Positions 8,546-19,053 of a stretch of 64,000 bases of DNA are shown here, piece after piece; positions within the stretch are counted from its first letter, which is position 1, and every line of letters begins with the position of its first letter. Origin of the DNA: Agrococcus lahaulensis DSM 17612 (GTDB taxonomy: Bacteria; Actinomycetota; Actinomycetes; Actinomycetales; Microbacteriaceae); NCBI RefSeq assembly GCF_000425105.1, contig NZ_KE384303.1, forward strand, positions 248,001 to 312,000, in the 5' to 3' direction. Both the position numbers and the translations under genes were made by a program. Under the pieces are notes generated by a model that saw nothing but the letters and a program-made list of their open reading frames with translations, was not told the origin of the DNA and ran no database searches.

Positions 8546-9487
8546 TCACGCCTCCGGCGTCGCCTGGTGGAAGCGCTGCCGCCAGCGCCCGCCGGCCCGC
8601 ACCCACAGCGAGCTGCGGAGCGCGCTCGACCCGTCGCTCACCGAGCGCCACACCAGCAGCAGCGCGTCGTCGCCGAGCTCGTGCGTCGCGAGCACCTCGA
8701 GGTCGGTCGGCGCCGGCAGCGGCGCGATCTCGGCGAGCAGCTCGTCGCGGCTCCAGCGGCGGCCCGAGGCGCCGATCTCCTCCCACTCGGGGTGCAGCAG
8801 CGCCGCGACGCTCGCGGCATCCGCGCGCACCTCGTCGCTCAGCAGCGAGCGCTCGAGCCGCACGACCTCGGCCTCGGCGGGCGTGTCGGTGAGGAAGTCG
8901 AAGCCGTCGAAGAGGTCGGGAGACGCGGAGGCCTCGGCGGTGGCGGATGCGTCGGCGGGCGCTCGCGCGCCGGTCGCCTCCGCGGCGCGCGGCGTGGGCA
9001 CCGCTGCCGGGGTCACGCCCCCGAACCCCGGTCCCGCATCCGGCACCGCCCCCCGCTGGTAGGCCGCCGCCGCGCCGTTCGCGAGCCGGTCGGCCGCCTC
9101 GTTGAGCGGATGGCCGGCGTGACCGCGCACCCACTCGAAGCGCACCGTGCCGCCCTCGGCCTTCCGCTCGGCCATCAGCCGATCGAGCTCCTCGAGCAGC
9201 TCGCGGTTCATGACCGGCTTGCCGTCGGCCTTCCGCCAGCCCTTCCGCTTCCAGCCCGCCATCCACTTCGTCACCGAGTTGATGACGTACTGGCTGTCGC
9301 ACAGGATGAGCAGCTCGTCGACGCCGCGCGTCTGCCGCAGCAGGTCGACGACCGCCGAGAGCTCGCCGATGTTGTTCGTGCCGGTGCGCTGACCGCCCGC
9401 GGCCCATCGCGCGTCGTCGATGTACCAGCCCCAGCCGGTCGGGCCGGGGTTGCCGAGGGAGGAGCCGTCTGCCGCTGCCGTGATCAC
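8546..9487 (-). CDS. rnhA: Ribonuclease HI fused to a DUF4440/NTF2-like domain
   Basis: RNase HI cleaves the RNA strand of RNA-DNA hybrids. Residues 1-140 hold the complete active site: D7 (AADGSSLGNPG), E42 (NNIGELSAVV), D64 (ILCDSQYVIN), H123 and D133 (RGHAGHPLNEAADRLA). After an Ala/Pro-rich linker (about 145-200), residues 205-313 look like a DUF4440/SnoaL-type NTF2-like domain (LLHPEWEEIGASGRRWSRDELL ending in WVRAGGRWRQ). The total is 313 residues, about twice a normal RNase HI. The GTG at 9487 follows CAGGAT (9494-9499, complement) by 6 nt. The role of the C-terminal domain is unknown. Confidence 0.9.
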   Translation of the reverse strand: MITAAADGSSLGNPGPTGWGWYIDDARWAAGGQRTGTNNIGELSAVVDLLRQTRGVDELLILCDSQYVINSVTKWMAGWKRKGWRKADGKPVMNRELLEELDRLMAERKAEGGTVRFEWVRGHAGHPLNEAADRLANGAAAAYQRGAVPDAGPGFGGVTPAAVPTPRAAEATGARAPADASATAEASASPDLFDGFDFLTDTPAEAEVVRLERSLLSDEVRADAASVAALLHPEWEEIGASGRRWSRDELLAEIAPLPAPTDLEVLATHELGDDALLLVWRSVSDGSSALRSSLWVRAGGRWRQRFHQATPEA

Positions 9488-9634
9488 CCGACGATCCTGC
9501 CAGCCGCGCGCGCCGCGCTCCGCCGCACCCGCCCCTGCCCGCCCATGATCGGTTGACGGATGCGCTCGGCCACCCGACAGGACGCGTGCGCGCGGCAGGC
9601 GATCGTCATAGCCCCGCCGCGTAGGCTGGGGCGC
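9488..9634. promoter_or_regulatory. Divergent promoter region rnhA / ispG
   Basis: On the minus strand CAGGAT (9494-9499) is 6 nt from the rnhA GTG. On the plus strand TAGGCT (9622-9627) is 7 nt from the ispG ATG. Neither gene has a visible ribosome-binding site, so both messages are probably leaderless. Nothing else was recognised in the 147 bp. Confidence 0.5.
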
Positions 9635-10777
9635 ATGGCAGCCATCAACCTCGGGAGCCCCGCGCCGCTCACGCTCGCGCCCCGACGCAAGACCCGGCAG
9701 ATCAAGGTCGGCAAGGTGCTCGTCGGCGGCGATGCGCCCGTCTCGGTGCAGTCGATGACCACGACGAAGACGACCGACATCAACGCGACGCTCCAGCAGA
9801 TCGCCGAGCTCACCGCGACCGGCTGCGACATCGTGCGCGTCGCCGTGCCGAGCCAGGACGACGCGGATGTGCTGCACATCATCGCGAAGAAGAGCCAGAT
9901 CCCGGTCATCGCCGACATCCACTTCCAGCCGAAGTACGTCTACCAGGCGATCGACGCCGGCTGCGCCGCCGTGCGCGTCAACCCCGGCAACATCCGCAAG
10001 TTCGACGACCAAGTGGGCGAGATCGCCAAGCGCGCGAAGGCCGCGGGCGTGAGCCTCCGCATCGGCGTCAACGCCGGCTCGCTCGACCCGCGGCTGCTCG
10101 AGAAGTACGGCAAGGCGACGCCCGAGGCGCTCGTCGAGTCGGCGGTGTGGGAGGCGAGCCTGTTCGAGGAGCACGACTTCCACGACTTCAAGATCTCGGT
10201 CAAGCACAACGACCCCGTCGTGATGGTCAAGGCCTACCGCCTGCTCGCCGAGCGCGGCGACTGGCCCCTGCACCTCGGCGTCACCGAGGCCGGCCCCGCG
10301 TTCCAGGGCACGATCAAGTCGGCGACCGCGTTCGGCATCCTGCTGTCCGAGGGCATCGGCGACACGATCCGGGTCTCGCTCTCGGCGCCGCCGGTGGAGG
10401 AGATCAAGGTCGGCATGCAGATCCTGCAGTCGCTCAACCTCCGCGAGCGCAAGCTCGAGATCGTCTCGTGCCCCTCGTGCGGCCGCGCCCAGGTCGACGT
10501 CTACTCGCTCGCCGACTCGGTGACCGAGGGCCTCAAGGACGTGCAGGTGCCGCTGCGCGTCGCGGTCATGGGATGCGTCGTGAACGGCCCGGGCGAGGCG
10601 CGCGAGGCCGACCTCGGGGTCGCCTCGGGCAACGGCAAGGGGCAGATCTTCATCAAGGGCGAGGTCGTCAAGACCGTGCCCGAGGCGGAGATCGTGGCCA
10701 CGCTCATCGAGGAGGCTCGCCGCATCGCCGACGAGCAGGGCCTGCCCGCGGGCGAGGCCCAGGTCGTCACCGCCTGA
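9635..10777 (+). CDS. ispG: 4-hydroxy-3-methylbut-2-enyl diphosphate synthase (flavodoxin)
   Basis: Iron-sulfur enzyme of the MEP pathway that converts MEcPP to HMBPP. It has 380 residues, a TIM-barrel N-terminal part ([27 protein letters not shown]) and the [4Fe-4S] cysteines C279 and C282 (SCPSCGR) and C314 ([11 protein letters not shown]). The ATG at 9635 is preferred over an earlier in-frame ATG at 9560 because TAGGCT lies 7 nt before it and the family N-terminus begins here. Together with dxr it covers two steps of the same pathway in one locus. Confidence 0.97.
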   Translation: MAAINLGSPAPLTLAPRRKTRQIKVGKVLVGGDAPVSVQSMTTTKTTDINATLQQIAELTATGCDIVRVAVPSQDDADVLHIIAKKSQIPVIADIHFQPKYVYQAIDAGCAAVRVNPGNIRKFDDQVGEIAKRAKAAGVSLRIGVNAGSLDPRLLEKYGKATPEALVESAVWEASLFEEHDFHDFKISVKHNDPVVMVKAYRLLAERGDWPLHLGVTEAGPAFQGTIKSATAFGILLSEGIGDTIRVSLSAPPVEEIKVGMQILQSLNLRERKLEIVSCPSCGRAQVDVYSLADSVTEGLKDVQVPLRVAVMGCVVNGPGEAREADLGVASGNGKGQIFIKGEVVKTVPEAEIVATLIEEARRIADEQGLPAGEAQVVTA

Positions 10778-10778
10778 C

Positions 10779-12023
10779 GTGAGCGCGACCCCAGCGGTCG
10801 ACGAGCCGGGGCAGCCAGAGCGGCAGCACCCGGCGCAGCGCCGCACGCTCGCCGTCCTCTCGCTCGCGCAGGCGCTCGGCGGGCTCTCGAACGGCGTCGC
10901 GCTCGGCGTCGGCTCGCTGCTCGTCGCGCAGGTCACCGGTCGCGACGAGCTCGCGGGGCTCGCGGCGACGCTCCTCACGCTCGGCGGCGCGGCGCTCGCG
11001 GTGCCGCTCGCGCGGCTCGCGCAGCGCCGCGGCCGCCGCGTGGCGCTCACGAGCGGCGCGCTGCTCGCGCTCGCGGGCGCGCTCACGCTCGCGGTCGGCG
11101 GCACGATCGGCGCAGCCGCGGTCGTGCTGCCCGGGTTCCTCGTGCTCGGCGGCGCGATGGCCGTCAACCTGCAGTCGCGCTTCGCCGCGACCGACCTCTC
11201 GACCCCGCGGCATCGCGGCCGCGACCTCTCGCTCGTCGTCTGGATGACGACGATCGGCGTCGTCGTCGGGCCGAACCTCATCGGCCCCGGCGACGCGCTC
11301 GGCGTCGCGCTCGGCCTGCCGCCGCTCGTGGGCGCCTACCTCATCAGCGCCGCCGCGATGGCGGTCGTCGCGATCGTGCTGTGGACGCTGCTCCGGCCCG
11401 ACCCGCTGCTCGAGAGCCGCATCGGCGTGCCCATGCCCGGCAGGCCGCCGCGGCTGCGGCTCGCCGAGCACCCGCGCGCCCTCGCCGCGGTGATCGCGGT
11501 CGCCGCCGCGCACGCGACGATGGTCGGCGTCATGGCGCTCACCCCGGTGCACCTCGACCACGCGGGCCAGCACCTCGGCGTCATCGGCTTCACGATGAGC
11601 GCGCACACCGCCGGGATGTACGCGCTCTCGCCCGTCTTCGGCTGGCTCACCGACCGCGTGGGCGCGCGCGCGACCGTGCTCGTCGGCGCCGGCATCCTGC
11701 TGCTCTCGATCGCCTCGAACCTCGCGCTGCCCGTCGACCTCGCGCCCGTCGGCCTCGCGCTGCTCGGCCTCGGCTGGAGCGCCGCGACCGTCGCCGGCTC
11801 GACCCTCGTCGCCGCCGCGGTCGAGCCGCCGCTGCGGCCGGCGCTGCAGGGCCGCTCCGACCTCGTGATGGGGCTCGCGGGAGCCGCGGCAGGCGCGACA
11901 GCCGGGCCCATCCTCGGGCTCGTCGGCTACGCGGGCCTCAACCTCGCGATGCTGCCGCTCATCGCCGCGATCGCGATCGCGGCGATCGCAGCGACCCGGG
12001 CACGCGTGCCGCAGCCCGCGTGA
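10779..12023 (+). CDS. MFS transporter
   Basis: A 414-residue protein with about twelve hydrophobic segments, arranged 6+6 around a charged central loop (about residues 200-230, LLRPDPLLESR). The loop between helices 2 and 3 has the MFS signature-like ARLAQRRGRRVAL. The GTG start is 1 nt after the ispG stop, so it is read from the ispG transcript. The family fits drug or metabolite exporters, but the substrate is not predictable. Confidence 0.9.
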   Translation: MSATPAVDEPGQPERQHPAQRRTLAVLSLAQALGGLSNGVALGVGSLLVAQVTGRDELAGLAATLLTLGGAALAVPLARLAQRRGRRVALTSGALLALAGALTLAVGGTIGAAAVVLPGFLVLGGAMAVNLQSRFAATDLSTPRHRGRDLSLVVWMTTIGVVVGPNLIGPGDALGVALGLPPLVGAYLISAAAMAVVAIVLWTLLRPDPLLESRIGVPMPGRPPRLRLAEHPRALAAVIAVAAAHATMVGVMALTPVHLDHAGQHLGVIGFTMSAHTAGMYALSPVFGWLTDRVGARATVLVGAGILLLSIASNLALPVDLAPVGLALLGLGWSAATVAGSTLVAAAVEPPLRPALQGRSDLVMGLAGAAAGATAGPILGLVGYAGLNLAMLPLIAAIAIAAIAATRARVPQPA

Positions 12024-12062
12024 GGCACGGCGCCGTCATCGGCGCCGCACGGCATGAGCCGG

Positions 12063-12068
12063 TAGCGT
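12063..12068 (+). promoter_or_regulatory. -10 box of the moxR operon
   Basis: TAGCGT at 12063-12068 lies 63 nt before the moxR GTG. Unlike most genes here, this operon would have a real 5' leader; GATAGGAGCGCGC before the GTG holds a Shine-Dalgarno AGGAG (12122-12126). Confidence 0.45.
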
Positions 12069-12131
12069 GACCGAGGCGGCACCGCCGGCCGCCGACGGCC
12101 CACCCACCGACCGCCACCGATAGGAGCGCGC

Positions 12132-13139
<1,008 letters not shown>

Positions 13140-13147
13140 GACCGGTC

Positions 13148-14035
13148 ATGGAACGACGGCTGCGCAAGGTGAAGACGACCATGTCGATCCACGCGCACCG
13201 CCGCACCCTCGAGCTGCTCGAGGGGGAGTACCGGTCGATCCACCACGGCCGCAGCCACGACTTCGACGACCTGCGCGAGTACCAGCCGGGCGACGACGTC
13301 AAGGACATCGACTGGAAGGCGACCGCGCGCAGCCACGTGCCGCTCATCAAGCGCTACATCGCCTCCCGGCAGCACAACGTGCTCCTCGTCGTCGACTCGG
13401 GCCGCAACATGGCGGCGATCGCCGAATCGGGGGAGTCGAAGCGCGAGATCGCGATCCTCGTCGCCGGCGCGCTCGGCTACCTCGCCACCCGGCACGGCGA
13501 CCGCGTCGCGCTGCTCATGGGCGACGCGGAGCGCACCGAGAGCATGCCGGAGGGCGGCTCGGAGGCGCACCTCGAGCGCATGCTGCGGCGCATCGACGAG
13601 GCGGTCTCGATCGACGGGCCGCTCTCGCGGCTCGAGGGCGTGCTCGAGCACGCCGTGCGGCGGATGCGCCGGCGCTCGCTCATCGTCGTGATCGCCGACG
13701 ACCTCGCCTACACGCACGACCTCGACGTGCACCTCGGCCGGCTCCACACGCGCCACGAGGTGCTGTGGATCTCGATCGGCGACGCCGACCTCATGGCGCG
13801 CGCCGGCGACCACCGCGAGCTCGTCGGGGTCGACACCGGGCTCGGGCTCCCGTCGTTCCTGCGCCGCGACCGGGGCCTGCGCCGCGCCTTCGACGAGCAG
13901 TCGACGCTGCGCCGCGAGCGGCTCGAGGCCGGGCTCCGCTCGCTCGGCATCGCCTCGGTGCGCATCGGCGGGAGCGCGACCGCGATCGGCGGGCTCTTCC
14001 GCCTGCTCGAGAGGCACCGGCGTGCGCGTCGCTGA
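13148..14035 (+). CDS. DUF58 domain protein
   Basis: A 295-residue soluble protein with the DUF58 hallmark YQPGDDVKDIDWKATARS (about residues 40-57). It is followed by a VWA-like fold (LLVVDSGRNM, VVIADDL) whose metal site is degenerate. DUF58 proteins are regular partners of MoxR ATPases. The ATG at 13148 is 8 nt after the moxR stop. The 3' end overlaps the next gene by 14 nt, indicating coupling. Confidence 0.9.
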   Translation: MERRLRKVKTTMSIHAHRRTLELLEGEYRSIHHGRSHDFDDLREYQPGDDVKDIDWKATARSHVPLIKRYIASRQHNVLLVVDSGRNMAAIAESGESKREIAILVAGALGYLATRHGDRVALLMGDAERTESMPEGGSEAHLERMLRRIDEAVSIDGPLSRLEGVLEHAVRRMRRRSLIVVIADDLAYTHDLDVHLGRLHTRHEVLWISIGDADLMARAGDHRELVGVDTGLGLPSFLRRDRGLRRAFDEQSTLRRERLEAGLRSLGIASVRIGGSATAIGGLFRLLERHRRARR

Positions 14036-14510
14036 GCTCGGCGGCCTGCCCGCGCCCGACACCTACGGCCCGTTCGGCTACGGCCCGTGGTGGCTGCTCG
14101 GCGCGCTCGCGCTCGCCGCCGTGGTCGCGGCCTATGCCTTCGCGTGGCTCTTCACGCGTCCGCGCGGCATCCTCGAGCCGCCGCCGCCTCCCGCCGTGCC
14201 GATCGACGTGCGCAGCGTCAAGGAGAAGTACCTCGCGATGATCGACGAGGTCGCCGCGGAGCACGAGGCGGGCGAGATCGGCCCGCGCGAGCTCGCGCAG
14301 CGGCTGAGCCTCGTGCTGCGCTTCTTCGCGCACGAGTCGACCGGCGTCGTCGCCGAGGTCATGACGCTCCGCGACCTGCGGGACGCCGACCTCCCGGCGG
14401 TCGAGGGCGCCGTCGCCCAGTACTATCCCGCGTCCTTCCGGCGAGCGGCGAAGCACGAGCCCGAAGCGGCGATCGGCGCGGCGCGGCAGGTGGTGGCGAC
14501 GTGGATGTGA
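14022..14510 (+). CDS. Bat-operon small membrane protein (DUF4381-like)
   Basis: A 162-residue protein with one membrane segment (about 24-46, WWLLGALALAAVVAAYAF), a Pro-rich stretch (EPPPPPAVP) and a helical cytoplasmic domain (KEKYLAMIDEVAAEHEAGEI). The position between the DUF58 gene and the first VWA gene, together with this layout, matches the small membrane component seen in MoxR/Bat operons. It overlaps both neighbours. No catalytic motif is visible. Confidence 0.75.
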   Translation: MRVAELGGLPAPDTYGPFGYGPWWLLGALALAAVVAAYAFAWLFTRPRGILEPPPPPAVPIDVRSVKEKYLAMIDEVAAEHEAGEIGPRELAQRLSLVLRFFAHESTGVVAEVMTLRDLRDADLPAVEGAVAQYYPASFRRAAKHEPEAAIGAARQVVATWM

Positions 14511-15490
14511 GCCTGCTCTGGCCGTGGCTGCTCCCGATCGTCGTGGTGGTCGGGATCGCGCTCGCGATCGTCGGCCTGCTGCTGCCGAAGCGCCGCCGCG
14601 ACCGCGGCCTGCCCGTCGCGCACGTCGACCGCATGACGTCGCTGCCCGCGTTCCGCGGCGCGCTCGCGCGCTACCGGCTCTGGATCGGCGCGGCGCTCGT
14701 CGCAGCGCTCGCCGGCCTCACCGTCGCCGGTGCAGTCGCCTCCCGCCCCTCCGGCATCCACGCGAACCAGGAGGAGGACTACAAGCGCGACATCGTGCTG
14801 TGCCTCGACGTCTCGGGCTCCATGGTCGACGTCGACGCCGAGATCCTCGGCGTCTACCAGGACATCGCGGCCTCGCTCGACGGCGAGCGCATCGGCATGC
14901 GGATCTTCGACGCCTCGAGCGTCATGGCGTTCCCGCTCACGAGCGACTACGACTACATCCAGGAGCAGCTCGGCCGCTACGTGCGCGCGCTCACCGGCAC
15001 CCTCGGCCCCGACGAGCAGTTCAACTACCTCGCGGGCACCGCGAGCGGCCTCGGCGCCTCGCTCGTCGGCGACGGACTCGCGTCCTGCGTGCTCGACTTC
15101 GCCGACCTCGAGGAGAGCGAACGGCCCCGCTCGATCATCCTCGCGACCGACAACGTCGTGAACGGGCAGCAGATCTTCACCCTCCCGCAAGCCGGCCAGC
15201 TCGCGGTCGACAACGAGGTGCGCGTGTACGCGATCAACCCCTTCGACTGGGGCGGCGACATGGCATCCCAGGAGCTGCGCGAGATCGCCGAGGGCACGGG
15301 CGGCGCCTACTTCGCGCTCGACTTCGCGCAGACCGTGCCGCAGATCGTCGACCGCGTGAACGCGATCGAGGCCGGCTACATCGAGACGCCGCCGCAGATC
15401 CAGGTCGTCGACCGGCCCGGAGCGCTGCCGCTCGTCGTGCTGCTGCTCGTCGCGGCCGTCGTCGCGATGGCATGGAGGGCGCGGCTGTGA
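14501..15490 (+). CDS. VWA-domain membrane protein (BatA-like), first copy
   Basis: A 329-residue protein with two N-terminal membrane segments (about 6-27 and 60-80), a von Willebrand A domain with an intact MIDAS motif DVSGS (D103-S107), and a C-terminal membrane segment (LPLVVLLLVAAVVAMAW). VWA domains bind a divalent metal and partner proteins. Here they probably receive or present the MoxR client at the membrane. The GTG at 14501 has AGGTGG 7 nt upstream. GTG 14507, which forms a GTGA overlap with the previous stop, is the alternative. Confidence 0.88.
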   Translation: MDVSLLWPWLLPIVVVVGIALAIVGLLLPKRRRDRGLPVAHVDRMTSLPAFRGALARYRLWIGAALVAALAGLTVAGAVASRPSGIHANQEEDYKRDIVLCLDVSGSMVDVDAEILGVYQDIAASLDGERIGMRIFDASSVMAFPLTSDYDYIQEQLGRYVRALTGTLGPDEQFNYLAGTASGLGASLVGDGLASCVLDFADLEESERPRSIILATDNVVNGQQIFTLPQAGQLAVDNEVRVYAINPFDWGGDMASQELREIAEGTGGAYFALDFAQTVPQIVDRVNAIEAGYIETPPQIQVVDRPGALPLVVLLLVAAVVAMAWRARL

Positions 15491-16473
15491 TCACGTTCCA
15501 CCCCACGCTCCCCGTGCTCGTCGCGGTCGTCGGCGCGCTCGCGCTCGCGCTGTGCGTGTGGCAGCTCGTCGCGGCGCGCGGCCGGAGGATCGCGTGGCTG
15601 CGCCGCTCCCTGCTCGTCGCGCTCGCGATCGCCATGGCGTTCCGCCCGGCGCTGCCCGGCGGCGAGGTGCCCACCGCATCCATCTCCGCCCGCGTCTTCG
15701 TCGTCGTCGACACCTCGCAATCGGTCGCCGCCGAGGACTGGGGTGGCGAGCCGCGCCTCGCCGGCATGCAGGAGGACGTCGTCGAGATCGCTCGCTCGTT
15801 CGCGGGCGCCGACATCTCGGTCATCTCGTTCGACTCGCAAGCGCTGCTGCGCGTGCCGCTCACCGACGACGGCTCCGCGGTCATCGAGATGGTGCGCGCG
15901 CTGCGCCCCGAGATCGCGCAGCAGTCGCGCGGCACGTCGGTCGCGGCGGCGCGCGACCTGCTGCGCACCGAGCTCGAGCGCTCCGCGGCGGCCGACCCGG
16001 CCTCGCCCGCGATCGTCTTCTACCTCGGCGACGGCGAGCACACGGCCGAGGAGCCGCCGCAGTCGTTCGCCGACGTCGGCGGGCTCGTCGACCGCGGGCT
16101 CGTGCTCGGCTACGGCACGGAGCAGGGCGGGCGCATGCGCATCTCGAGCTTCAACCCCAACGAGGACCGCTACCTGCAGGACCCCGCCGGCGGCGACGCG
16201 ATCAGCCGCATCGACGAGGGCCGGCTGCAGTCGATCGCGAGCGAGCTCGGCGTCAGCTACCTCCACCGGCAGCCGGGCCTGCCGCTCTCCGACGCCCTCG
16301 GCCCCATGGCCGCGCTCGACGGCGCCGCGAACCTCGACCGCACCGAGGAGGCGCGGCTCGAGGTCGCGTGGGTCCTCGGCCTGCCGATCGCGCTCCTGCT
16401 CGCGTGGGAGGGGCTGAGCCTCGCGCGCTCGCTGCGCTCGACCCGCGGCATCCTGCGGACGGAGGCGCCGTGA
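15487..16473 (+). CDS. VWA-domain membrane protein (BatB-like), second copy
   Basis: A 328-residue protein with N-terminal membrane segments (about 8-30 and 38-56), a VWA domain with MIDAS motif DTSQS (D75-S79) and a C-terminal membrane segment (LEVAWVLGLPIALLLAW). The layout is like the preceding VWA protein but sequence similarity looks low, so these are an old pair rather than a recent duplicate. The GTG at 15487 has GGAGGG 7 nt upstream and overlaps the previous stop (GTGA). An ATG at 15472 is a weaker alternative. Confidence 0.87.
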   Translation: MITFHPTLPVLVAVVGALALALCVWQLVAARGRRIAWLRRSLLVALAIAMAFRPALPGGEVPTASISARVFVVVDTSQSVAAEDWGGEPRLAGMQEDVVEIARSFAGADISVISFDSQALLRVPLTDDGSAVIEMVRALRPEIAQQSRGTSVAAARDLLRTELERSAAADPASPAIVFYLGDGEHTAEEPPQSFADVGGLVDRGLVLGYGTEQGGRMRISSFNPNEDRYLQDPAGGDAISRIDEGRLQSIASELGVSYLHRQPGLPLSDALGPMAALDGAANLDRTEEARLEVAWVLGLPIALLLAWEGLSLARSLRSTRGILRTEAP

Positions 16474-17252
16474 CCGTCCCGATCCCGCCGCGCCCGCGTC
16501 GCGTGCTCACCGACCGGCAGCGCCGGAGGCTCCGCTGGTGGCTCATGCTCGGCCTCATCCCCGTCGCGCTCGCCGTGCTCGTCGTCTCGACGAAGCTCAT
16601 CAGCGTCAGCGCGCTCTCCGCGACCGCGATCGACCGCTTCGAGGGCCGAGCGTACGGCCAGGCGGCCGAGGCGGCGCGCGGGCTCGAGCTGTGGAACTGG
16701 GTCGAGCCGTGGAAGGCGCCCTTCGACCTCGGCGTCTCGCTCGCGATGGGCGGCGAGCTCGAGGAGGGCAGGGCGAAGCTCGAGGAGTCGCTGCGGCTCC
16801 ACGGTGAGCCCGTCACCGCGGGCCAGGTGCACGAGCACTGCATCATCGTCGCGTCCCTCGCGACGACGATCGAGAAGCAGGGCGACGCGGCCCGCGAGGG
16901 TGACGACCGGGAGGGCGCGAACGCGTTCTACACCGAGGCGCTCGCGCTCATCGGCGCGACCCCGGGGGGATGCTACGACGAGCCGCGGGAGGGTGAGGCC
17001 GACACCGCCGCGCAGCTCGAGGCCGCCGTGCCGCGCATCGAGGAGAAGCTCGAGGAGTCGTCCTCCGGGGAGGGCGACGGCGAGGGCGAGGGCGAGGGCG
17101 ACGCGGACGGCGAGGACGGGGAGCCGCAATCGCCCGAGGAGCGGCTCGAGGAGCAGAACCAGGGCGCCCAGACCGAGCAGCAGCAGCAGGACCAGTACGA
17201 CCAGGACGGCGGCGAGCAGGGCGGCGGCTCGGGGGTCGAGCGGCCCTGGTGA
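16470..17252 (+). CDS. TPR-like membrane protein with acidic, Gln-rich tail (BatC-like position)
   Basis: A 260-residue protein with one N-terminal membrane segment (about 24-43) and a helical-repeat region (FEGRAYGQAAEAARGLELWNW, FDLGVSLAMGGELEEGRAKLEE) that reads as a short TPR array. The C-terminal third is low-complexity, rich in Glu/Asp/Gly and then Gln (about 190-255). The last position in the operon and the TPR character match BatC/BatE of the Bat system. The start overlaps the upstream stop (GTGA) with GGAGG before it. The tail may bind a basic partner; that is inference. Confidence 0.78.
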   Translation: MTVPIPPRPRRVLTDRQRRRLRWWLMLGLIPVALAVLVVSTKLISVSALSATAIDRFEGRAYGQAAEAARGLELWNWVEPWKAPFDLGVSLAMGGELEEGRAKLEESLRLHGEPVTAGQVHEHCIIVASLATTIEKQGDAAREGDDREGANAFYTEALALIGATPGGCYDEPREGEADTAAQLEAAVPRIEEKLEESSSGEGDGEGEGEGDADGEDGEPQSPEERLEEQNQGAQTEQQQQDQYDQDGGEQGGGSGVERPW

Positions 17253-17277
17253 GTCGGCCGGCATCGCCGGTCGCGCA

Positions 17278-17283
17278 TAGGAT
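17278..17283 (+). promoter_or_regulatory. -10 box of proS, leaderless
   Basis: TAGGAT at 17278-17283, then six bases, then the GTG start at 17290. There is no Shine-Dalgarno. Confidence 0.55.
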
Positions 17284-17289
17284 CGCTGG

Positions 17290-19053
17290 GTGATCCGCCT
17301 CTCCGAGCTCTTCTTCACCACGCTTCGCGAGGACCCGGCCGAGGCCGAGGTCGCGAGCCACCGACTGCTGCTGCGCGCCGGCTACATCCGCCGCGCCGGG
17401 GCGGGTCTGTACTCGTGGCTCCCGCTCGGCCTGCGCGTGCGGCGCAACATCGAGCGCATCATCCGCGAGGAGATGGAGGCGGCGGGCGCGCAGGAGGTGC
17501 TCTTCCCGGGGCTCCTGCCGCGCGAGCCCTACGAGCGCACCGGCCGCTGGACCGAGTACGGCGACAGCCTCTTCCGGCTCCAGGACCGCAAGGGCGCCGA
17601 CCATCTGCTCGCCCCGACGCACGAGGAGGTCTTCACGCTCCTCGTGCAGGACCTCGTCTCGAGCTACAAGTCGCTGCCGCTCACGATCTACCAGATCCAG
17701 GACAAGTACCGCGACGAGGCCCGGCCGCGCGCGGGCCTGCTGCGCGCGCGCGAGTTCACGATGAAGGACGCCTACTCCTTCGACGTCGACGACGCGGGGC
17801 TCGAGGCGAGCTACCAGCGCCAGCGCGCCGCCTACGAGCGCATCTTCGCCCGCCTCGGCCTCGAGCACGTCATCGTCTCGGCCGACGCGGGCGCGATGGG
17901 CGGCTCGAAGTCGGAGGAGTTCCTGCACCCGACGCCCGTCGGCGAGGACACGATCGTGCGCTCCGCGGGCGGCTACGCGGCCAACGTCGAGGCCTTCGAG
18001 ACGCTCGCGCCCGAGCCGCAGCCGATCGAGGGTCTGCCTGAGGCGATCGTGCGCGACACCCCCGACACCCCGACGATCGAGACGCTCGTCGCCGACGCGA
18101 ACGCGCGCTTCCCGCGCGAAGACGGCCGCGAGTGGACGGCCGCCGACACGCTCAAGAACGTCGTGCTGCGCCTCACGCACCTCGACGGCGCGAAGGAGCT
18201 CGTCGTCGTCGGCATCCCGGGCGACCGCGACGTCGACGAGAAGCGCGTCGAGGTCGCCTTCCAGCCGGCCGAGGTCTCGGCGGCCGAGGAGGACGACTTC
18301 ACGGCCAACCCCGGCCTCGTGAAGGGCTACATCGGCCCGTGGTCGCCCTCGGGCGCCGTGCTGGGGGAGGAGGGTGCCACGCGCATCCGCTACCTCCTCG
18401 ACAAGCGGGTCGTCGACGGCACGAGCTGGATCACCGGAGCGAACGAGCCCGGCAAGCACGTCTTCGGGCTCGTCGCCGGGCGCGACTTCGTCGGCGACGG
18501 GTGGGTCGAGGCGGCGAACGTGCGCGAGGGCGACCCCGCACCGGATGGGTCGGGTCCCGTCACGCTCGAGCGCGGCATGGAGATCGGCCACGTCTTCCAG
18601 CTCGGCCGCAAGTACGCCGAGGCGCTCGGCCTCAAGGTGCTCGACCAGAACGGCAAGCTCGTCACCGTCACGATGGGCTCGTACGGCATCGGCGTGACGC
18701 GCAACCTCGCCGCGATCGTCGAGAAGTCGCGCGACGAGCGCGGCATCGTCTGGCCGCGCGAGGTCGCGCCGTTCGACGTGCACGTCGTCGCGACCGGCAA
18801 GGACGCGGGCGTGTTCGAGATCGCCGAGGGCGTCGTCGCGAGCCTCGAGGCGCGCGGCCTCGAGGTGCTCTACGACGACCGGCCGAAGGTCTCGCCCGGC
18901 GTGAAGTTCGGCGACGCCGAGATCATCGGCGTGCCGCAGATCGTGGTCGTCGGCCGCGACGCGCCCGAGGGCCTCGTCGAGGTGTGGGACCGCGCGACCG
19001 GGGAGCGGCAGCAGGCGCGCATCGATGAGCTCGAGGCGGCGCTCGGGCGCTAG
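17290..19053 (+). CDS. proS: Prolyl-tRNA synthetase
   Basis: Class II aminoacyl-tRNA synthetase that charges tRNA-Pro. The 587-residue product has the bacterial-type layout: motif 1 ([16 protein letters not shown]), motif 2 ([25 protein letters not shown]), an insertion editing domain (about residues 230-390), motif 3 ([14 protein letters not shown]) and an anticodon-binding C-terminus. The GTG start has a -10 box 6 nt upstream, so the message is probably leaderless. The stop TAG shares the palindrome CTAG with the stop of the convergent membrane-protein gene. Confidence 0.97.
   Translation: MIRLSELFFTTLREDPAEAEVASHRLLLRAGYIRRAGAGLYSWLPLGLRVRRNIERIIREEMEAAGAQEVLFPGLLPREPYERTGRWTEYGDSLFRLQDRKGADHLLAPTHEEVFTLLVQDLVSSYKSLPLTIYQIQDKYRDEARPRAGLLRAREFTMKDAYSFDVDDAGLEASYQRQRAAYERIFARLGLEHVIVSADAGAMGGSKSEEFLHPTPVGEDTIVRSAGGYAANVEAFETLAPEPQPIEGLPEAIVRDTPDTPTIETLVADANARFPREDGREWTAADTLKNVVLRLTHLDGAKELVVVGIPGDRDVDEKRVEVAFQPAEVSAAEEDDFTANPGLVKGYIGPWSPSGAVLGEEGATRIRYLLDKRVVDGTSWITGANEPGKHVFGLVAGRDFVGDGWVEAANVREGDPAPDGSGPVTLERGMEIGHVFQLGRKYAEALGLKVLDQNGKLVTVTMGSYGIGVTRNLAAIVEKSRDERGIVWPREVAPFDVHVVATGKDAGVFEIAEGVVASLEARGLEVLYDDRPKVSPGVKFGDAEIIGVPQIVVVGRDAPEGLVEVWDRATGERQQARIDELEAALGR

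Noticed and set aside
9488-11281. Minus-strand frame extending rnhA upstream through ispG and the MFS gene (about 900 residues)
   Set aside because: Shadow of ispG and the MFS gene. The RNase HI domain begins at GTG 9487, with a promoter-like CAGGAT just upstream.
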